DNA of 64,000 nt from Cryobacterium sp. Y29 (GTDB taxonomy: Bacteria; Actinomycetota; Actinomycetes; Actinomycetales; Microbacteriaceae), in assembly GCF_002929825.1 (NCBI RefSeq), contig NZ_PJJN01000028.1, positions 62,001-126,000 on the forward strand, read 5' to 3'. Numbering within the stretch: position 1 is the first letter of the stretch; each line of letters starts with the position of its first letter. Below, piece after piece: positions 59,828 through 64,000 of this stretch. The translations under genes were made by a program, and so were the position numbers. The notes beneath the pieces are model-generated. The model saw nothing but the letters and a program-made list of their open reading frames with translations. It did not search any database and was not told where the DNA came from.

Positions 59828-61222
59828 TCAGCATTCGATGACGTTGACCGCGAGCCCGCCCTCGCTGGTTTCTTTATACTTCGTCATCATGTCGAGTCCG
59901 GTCTGCCGCATTGTCTCGATTACGGCGTCGAGTGAAACCAGGTGTGTTCCGTCGCCGTGCAGCGCCAGCCGTGCCGCCGACACCGCCGTCGACGAGGCGA
60001 TCGCGTTGCGCTCGATGCAGGGAACCTGCACGAGCCCGCCGACCGGGTCGCAGGTGAGCCCGAGGTGATGTTCCATCGCGATCTCCGCCGCATTCTCGAC
60101 CTGACGCGGCGTTCCACCGAGCACGGCGCAGAGTGCGCCAGAAGCCATGGCGCACGCGGCGCCGACCTCAGCCTGGCAACCGCCCTCCGCCCCTGAGATC
60201 GACGCGTTGGCCTTCACCAGGGAGCCGATGGCGACGGCCGTGAGCAGGTATTGACGGATCCCGGCCGCATCCGCCCCCGGAACGAAACGCAGGTAGTAAT
60301 GGCCGACGGCGGGAATGATGCCGGCCGCCCCGTTCGTCGGCGCGGTGACGACTCTCCCGCCCGCCGCGTTCTCCTCATTGACGGCGAGCGCGAAGGCGTG
60401 CAGCCATTCTGTTGACGTGTCATGGTCGCAGAGGGCCAGCCCGTCATATTCCTCCAAGCGGATTCGTACCGCGGATGCCCGGCGCTTGACGTTGAGGCCG
60501 CCCGGCAGCACGCCGGTGGTGCTGAGTCCGGCCTCCACGCAGGTGTGCATGGCCTTCCAGATGGCGTCGAGTCCCTCGTCGAGCGCTGCCGCGCCGTGAA
60601 TCGCTTCCTCGTTACAGCGGGCGACCTCGCAGATCGACAAATCATGGGCTTCGCACAGGGCGAGCAGCTGTGCGCTGGAATCATAGGGGAGTGGCTGGGT
60701 GACGCGGGTCTGGGCGCTCGAGGGTTCGGTACCCCGGCGGATGAACCCGCCACCGATCGAATAGAAGGTCTCCTCGAGGAGAGGAACGGAATCTGCCCTG
60801 CTGTCGCTCGCATAGGCGGACAGCGTGAGCGCGTTCGGGTGCCCAGGTAGGCGCGTGCGAGGCTCGAAGTGCACGTCGTTGGTATGGATAGGAATGCTGC
60901 GCCCGCCGAGCAGGGTCAGGTTGGCACCGTCTTGGATACCAGACCAGGCGGCGCGCACCTGATTGGGGTCGCAGGTTTCCGGGCGCAGGCCGGTCAATCC
61001 GGCGAGCACGGCATCGGGCGTACCGTGGCCGAGACCGGTCGACCCCAGAGATCCAAATAGTGAGCAGCGGATGCGCCCCACCGCATTGAGACGCCCGGTT
61101 GCCACGAGATCTTCGGCGAATAGGCGCGCAGCACGCATCGGGCCCACCGTGTGGGAACTGGAAGGGCCGATTCCGATGGAAAACAGGTCCAAGGCTGAGA
61201 CGTACGCTGTCACGATCTTCAT
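59828..61222 (-). CDS. sdaA: L-serine dehydratase, iron-sulfur dependent, single chain
   Basis: L-serine is deaminated to pyruvate and ammonia. The 464-residue fused alpha/beta enzyme has SIGIGPSSSHTVGPMRAA near residue 16, EENAAGGRVVTAPTNGAAGI near residue 280, and a C-terminal [4Fe-4S] site with Cys residues in GAEGGCQAEVGAACAMASG, GLTCDPVGG and LVQVPCIERNA. These three Cys segments match known SdaA enzymes. The length fits the single-chain form. ATG at 61222 is preceded by TACCGT; an internal GTG at 61213 with TACGAT 7 bases before it is a leaderless alternative start. Confidence 0.93.
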   Translation of the reverse strand: MKIVTAYVSALDLFSIGIGPSSSHTVGPMRAARLFAEDLVATGRLNAVGRIRCSLFGSLGSTGLGHGTPDAVLAGLTGLRPETCDPNQVRAAWSGIQDGANLTLLGGRSIPIHTNDVHFEPRTRLPGHPNALTLSAYASDSRADSVPLLEETFYSIGGGFIRRGTEPSSAQTRVTQPLPYDSSAQLLALCEAHDLSICEVARCNEEAIHGAAALDEGLDAIWKAMHTCVEAGLSTTGVLPGGLNVKRRASAVRIRLEEYDGLALCDHDTSTEWLHAFALAVNEENAAGGRVVTAPTNGAAGIIPAVGHYYLRFVPGADAAGIRQYLLTAVAIGSLVKANASISGAEGGCQAEVGAACAMASGALCAVLGGTPRQVENAAEIAMEHHLGLTCDPVGGLVQVPCIERNAIASSTAVSAARLALHGDGTHLVSLDAVIETMRQTGLDMMTKYKETSEGGLAVNVIEC

Positions 61223-61355
61223 CGTACGGTACCCAGACGTGGTGGGCAGGGAACGGTGCCGGGATTCAACACGGCGCTTAACCCCAAACGCCCCGCACCG
61301 TAAAGTGCGAGGCGCTACCCGAGAGGTCCAGCCGGGGAGCCGGCGAGAATGGTCG

Positions 61356-61572
61356 CTAGGCGATGGTGAACGTGATGGTCGACACGGAGGGGGAGGGGTT
61401 GACGGCGGTGGTGCAATGCCCCGGACGGGCGTTGGCGTTGGAGGCGACGAACTAAGAAATGGTGAAAGTGCGCACCGTGACGTCGGGGTTCACGGGCGAG
61501 TTGCCGGTGGCGCCCGAGGAACTTCGTACTAACAACTTCACCTCGCTCTGGATACCAATTCCCGAATACCCA
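61356..61572 (-). pseudogene. Remnants of two C-terminal copies of an exported beta-rich protein
   Basis: In one minus-strand frame, codons read SEVKLLVRSSSGATGNSPVN then DVTVRTFTIS and TAG. The same frame continues to TTAVNPSPSVSTITFTIA and another TAG. The two ends share the pattern VNP-x-x-x-V-x-T-x-T-x-T-I before a stop, as if the C-terminal strands of one beta-sandwich had been duplicated and then broken. No start codon or ribosome site fits. This is a weak but real coding signature, probably a decayed surface or adhesin-like gene. Confidence 0.4.
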
Positions 61573-61584
61573 GAAAATGAAGAA

Positions 61585-61612
61585 AGGCCGCCTCCCCGAG
61601 GAGAGACGGCCT
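61585..61612 (-). terminator. Intrinsic terminator of the desaturase gene
   Basis: On the minus strand, AGGCCG and CTCC segments pair with GGAG and CGGCCT around a short loop and are followed by the T-rich run TTTCTTCATTTT. It lies 19 bases past the desaturase stop. Confidence 0.75.
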
Positions 61613-61630
61613 GTTGATTATTACGTTGGC

Positions 61631-62731
61631 TTAGTGCGTACGGAACCGCGCGGTCATCGGGCAGTCGAACGGATCGCGAGCGGCCAGGCCCACCCTGTTG
61701 AGGTAAGCAATGACAATGCCGTAACTCTCAAAGACACCGGTTTCGGTGTACTTCACGTCGTGCGAGAGACAATATTCCTTGGCGATTTCCTGCGCCTTCC
61801 GCAGGTGCGGGCGGGCCATGTTGGGAAACAGGTGGTGCTCAATCTGGTAATTGAGACCACCCATGTAGGTGTCGATGAAGGTGCCTCCGCGAATGTTCCG
61901 GCTGGTCAGCACCTGGCGGCGCAGAAAGTCGACCTTGCTTTCGGCCGGAAGCTGCGGCATGCCCTTGTGGTTCGGAGCGAAAGATGCCCCCATGTAGACG
62001 CCGAATACCGCCATCTGCACCCCGACGAAGGCGAACGCCATGCCGAGCGGTAGGAAGTAGAAGATGACGGCGAAGTAGGCGATGATGCGCGTCACGAGCA
62101 TCGTGATCTCAACCCAGCGCTCGCTGACCTTGTTCTTGCCGAAGACGGTCTTGAAGCCCTGGATGTGCAGGTTGATGCCTTCGAACATCAACAGCGGGAA
62201 GAAGAAGTAGCCCTGCTTGCGAGTGATGATGGCGCCGATCCGGCTGACTTTTTTGGCGTCTTCTTCACGGAAGACGATGAAGTCTGGTTCGATGTCGGGG
62301 TCTTTGCCAATGACGTTCGGCTGGGCGTGGTGACGGCTGTGCTTGGTCATCCACCAGGCGTAGCTGATGCCGACGAAAAGGTTGGCGAGAACCCGGCCCG
62401 CTCGGTCGTTGGCTTTGCCGGAGGTAAACACGGCGCGGTGTGAGGCTTCGTGGGCGAGAAAGGCGAACTGGGTGAAGATGAGGCCGAGCGCGGCGGCGAT
62501 GATCAACTGGTACCAGGTGTCTCCCAGCAGCACGAATCCGACGGCAGCGCCGAGGGTGGCGGCCACGAGAATAGAGAAAACCAGCCAGTAGAAACCGGTG
62601 CGGCGGCCGAGAAGGCCGAGGTTGCGCACGGTATGCAGGAGCGCTGAATATTCTGTGGTGGGGTTTTTCGTGTCTCCACCCGGTCGGGTCCTGATGATGC
62701 GGACCGAGGGTGCGGCTAGTGCTTCCGACAT
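61631..62731 (-). CDS. Membrane fatty-acid desaturase (acyl-CoA/linoleoyl type)
   Basis: The 366-residue membrane di-iron desaturase has the three His boxes: LAHEASHRAVF near residue 94, TKHSRHHAQPNV near residue 130 and NYQIEHHLFPNM near residue 300. Four main helices flank them. The Gln in the third box marks the front-end/linoleoyl-CoA-like class, though the regioselectivity cannot be read with certainty. It inserts double bonds, lowering membrane melting temperature; this is useful in cold environments. AGGAAGG precedes the ATG. Its own terminator follows. Confidence 0.9.
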   Translation of the reverse strand: MSEALAAPSVRIIRTRPGGDTKNPTTEYSALLHTVRNLGLLGRRTGFYWLVFSILVAATLGAAVGFVLLGDTWYQLIIAAALGLIFTQFAFLAHEASHRAVFTSGKANDRAGRVLANLFVGISYAWWMTKHSRHHAQPNVIGKDPDIEPDFIVFREEDAKKVSRIGAIITRKQGYFFFPLLMFEGINLHIQGFKTVFGKNKVSERWVEITMLVTRIIAYFAVIFYFLPLGMAFAFVGVQMAVFGVYMGASFAPNHKGMPQLPAESKVDFLRRQVLTSRNIRGGTFIDTYMGGLNYQIEHHLFPNMARPHLRKAQEIAKEYCLSHDVKYTETGVFESYGIVIAYLNRVGLAARDPFDCPMTARFRTH

Positions 62732-62903
62732 GAGGCCTTCCTGAGCTTAGAACTCTCAGCGTTCGGGACTTCTCAGCCGGGGAATGAGCAATTACTCGTG
62801 GAACAGATAGCGGCCAGTCTACGTTCGGGAGCTCCCCATTCGCTCACAATTCACACGTTTTTCTCAGTCATTATATGCCAAAAATGGAATGTATCTGACC
62901 GAT
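62732..62903. other. Intergenic region between desaturase and mannosyltransferase
   Basis: It is 172 bases, A+T-richer than its neighbours (TTTTCTCAGTCATTATATG). This fits a promoter region for the desaturase. No gene or strong hairpin is seen. Confidence 0.4.
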
Positions 62904-64000
62904 CTATCGCCAACCTGGCATCCAAATGTGGAGTTGCCAAAACGCGAAGGAAGTCTGCATTCCGGTCCAAACCGGGAAGAAAAATGCCGTAACCAGCAGC
63001 GCGACACCCAGCCCCACGACCACCGCAGTGAGGGTGCCAGCCGGCGGTTGGGGGTCATATTCCGGCACCTGCAAATGTGCTGAATGCCTGCGTCGTGGCC
63101 GCGCCTGGTCGGGAATTCGTTTGAGGAGCAGCCCGATGACGAAAGTGAGACCGAGCAGCAGGTATGGCTCGAAGGCGATCGTGTAGAACTGGAAGACCGT
63201 GCGATTGAGATACATCAGCCACGGCAGATAACCGGCGATCATGCCCATCAGAATGAAGCCGACCCGCCACTCGCGATACCGGGCGAGTCGGTAGACGAGG
63301 TAGAACAAGGCCGCCGTGGCGGCCCACCAGATCAGCGGGTTGCCGACGGAGGTGATGGCCTCAGAGCAGCTCTGAAACTGGCAGCCGAATTCGCCCGCGT
63401 CCAAGCCGCGATAGTACATGCTGGTTGGCCGAATCATGAACAGCCAGGTGAGTGGGTTCGCCTGATATGGATGCGGTGTGGCCAGCCCCACGTGATACGT
63501 GTACGCAGCGGCCTGGTAGTGCCAGAAGCTTTGAACCGTGTGCGGCACCCACGCCAGCGGTCCGGTCCAGGCGGCACCCACCCCGTCAGCCCAGTCGCGG
63601 TAGTAGCCACCACGGGTGACAAACCAGCCGGTCCAGGAGATGAGGAACGTGGCGCCGGCGATGGGAACGAGCGTCAGAAACGTGGCGGGGGCCTGTTTGA
63701 GGATGGCAGCACTGAGCCAGAATGAGACGCCGTTACGACGCCGGGCCAGGGCATCGACGACGACGAGATAGATGCCGAACGCGGCGAGAAAATACAGGCC
63801 GGACCACTTCACCGAACTGGTCAGTCCAAAGGCGAGGCCGGCCGAGAGCAACCACGGCCGCCACCACAGTGTGGGACCCCAGCCGGGGTCGTCTCGACCC
63901 GCGAGCCGGGTCGCGAGACGCGTCGCGTGCCAGTCACGGTCCATCAACACGGCGCCGAAACCGAGCAGGGCGAAGAACATCACGAAATTATCGAGTAATG
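62904..64000 (-). CDS. Dolichyl-phosphate-mannose-protein mannosyltransferase (Pmt), C-terminal part
   Basis: The GT39-type membrane mannosyltransferase moves mannose from polyprenyl-phosphate-mannose to Ser/Thr of exported proteins. The 5' end runs off the window. The first residues seen are LLDNFVMFFALLGFG, which match Pmt near the third conserved loop. Helices continue (SAGLAFGLTSSVKWSGLYFL), then the exported central loop with TWLFMIRPTSMYYRG and a Cys-containing EFGCQFQSC segment, and C-terminal helices with AGYLPWLMYLNRTVFQFY. Actinobacterial Pmt lengths (about 500) indicate that about 140 residues are missing. The stop at 62904 is certain. Confidence 0.9.
   Translation of the reverse strand, partial: LLDNFVMFFALLGFGAVLMDRDWHATRLATRLAGRDDPGWGPTLWWRPWLLSAGLAFGLTSSVKWSGLYFLAAFGIYLVVVDALARRRNGVSFWLSAAILKQAPATFLTLVPIAGATFLISWTGWFVTRGGYYRDWADGVGAAWTGPLAWVPHTVQSFWHYQAAAYTYHVGLATPHPYQANPLTWLFMIRPTSMYYRGLDAGEFGCQFQSCSEAITSVGNPLIWWAATAALFYLVYRLARYREWRVGFILMGMIAGYLPWLMYLNRTVFQFYTIAFEPYLLLGLTFVIGLLLKRIPDQARPRRRHSAHLQVPEYDPQPPAGTLTAVVVGLGVALLVTAFFFPVWTGMQTSFAFWQLHIWMPGWR

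Larger units (their letters stand above)
61223..61630. other. Intergenic region with gene remnants and a terminator
   Basis: These 408 bases hold no intact gene. A degraded C-terminal coding fragment is seen on the minus strand (61356-61572), and a terminator for the desaturase lies at 61585-61612. The part next to sdaA (61223-61355) has nothing recognisable except a possible promoter. Confidence 0.5.

Noticed and set aside
1-64000. CRISPR arrays, prophage genes, insertion sequences, tRNA and rRNA genes
   Set aside because: Looked for on both strands; no regularly spaced repeats, transposase or integrase motifs, cloverleaf patterns or rRNA segments were recognised.

Overview
The window looks like a chromosomal segment of a high-G+C actinobacterium, most likely Microbacteriaceae and possibly a cold-adapted Cryobacterium-like lineage. 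This rests on gene content (fruRKA plus ptsI/ptsH, a FurA-like/catalase pair, a 6C-type small RNA, an actinobacterial DUF3516 helicase, a Pmt-type mannosyltransferase, a fatty-acid desaturase), on many GTG starts, and on many promoters whose -10 box sits exactly 6 nt before the start codon (leaderless mRNAs). No database search was possible, so the genus is an inference. No rRNA, tRNA, CRISPR array, prophage or insertion sequence was seen.

Layout. 1-2.1 kb: S51-like peptidase, uracil-DNA glycosylase and a GNAT acetyltransferase in one tight + strand run. 2.2-7.4 kb: YigZ protein, SDR oxidoreductase, amidase and an MMPL exporter. 7.4-11.5 kb: oxidative-stress block, with Fur-family repressor and catalase divergent from the MMPL exporter around a perfect palindrome, then a disulfide-type flavin reductase coupled to a small HExxH protein. 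11.8-20 kb: crotonase, arginase-family enzyme, PspA, gamma-Glu hydrolase, trans-sulfuration enzyme, a 6C-type sRNA, a zinc-ribbon protein, a gamma-glutamyltransferase and a DUF2231-like membrane protein. 20-27.5 kb: FHA protein pair, then the fructose PTS (fruR-fruK-fruA, ptsI, ptsH). 27.7-33.6 kb: SbcD/SbcC, a 5'-nucleotidase-like protein and a RelE/ParE-type toxin-antitoxin module. 33.6-45.6 kb: polar amino-acid ABC importer, RecQ helicase, a hypothetical protein, M18 aminopeptidase, MpaB/DUF2236 protein, sugar MFS transporter with a leaderless mini-ORF, a degenerate DnaQ-like protein with BRCT domain, and RNase HI with a DNA-binding-like tail. 45.8-58.2 kb: nitrate uptake and assimilatory nitrate reduction, TatA/TatC, two probable Tat-linked or membrane redox proteins, and the DUF3516 helicase. 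58.2-64 kb: rhodanese, LysM lipoprotein with an apparent ATT start, L-serine dehydratase, remnants of a surface-protein gene, a desaturase and the C-terminal part of a Pmt mannosyltransferase running off the window.

How the parts work together. The Fur/catalase/MMPL divergon, the flavin reductase and PspA form a redox and envelope stress theme. The fructose operon carries its regulator, kinase, permease and both general PTS proteins. NarK, the molybdopterin nitrate reductase and its FAD/2Fe-2S partner make up a nitrate-to-nitrite path; no siroheme nitrite reductase is present in the window.

Most unusual items. They are the DnaQ-like protein in which all exonuclease catalytic residues are replaced, the leaderless 8-codon ORF coupled to a sugar transporter, the lipoprotein whose only plausible start is ATT, the in-frame short tandem repeats in sbcC and tatA, the toxin-antitoxin operator region, the strongly enriched octamer GCGGATGC, and several large inverted repeats in intergenic DNA. 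I did not find a clearly new multi-gene system.
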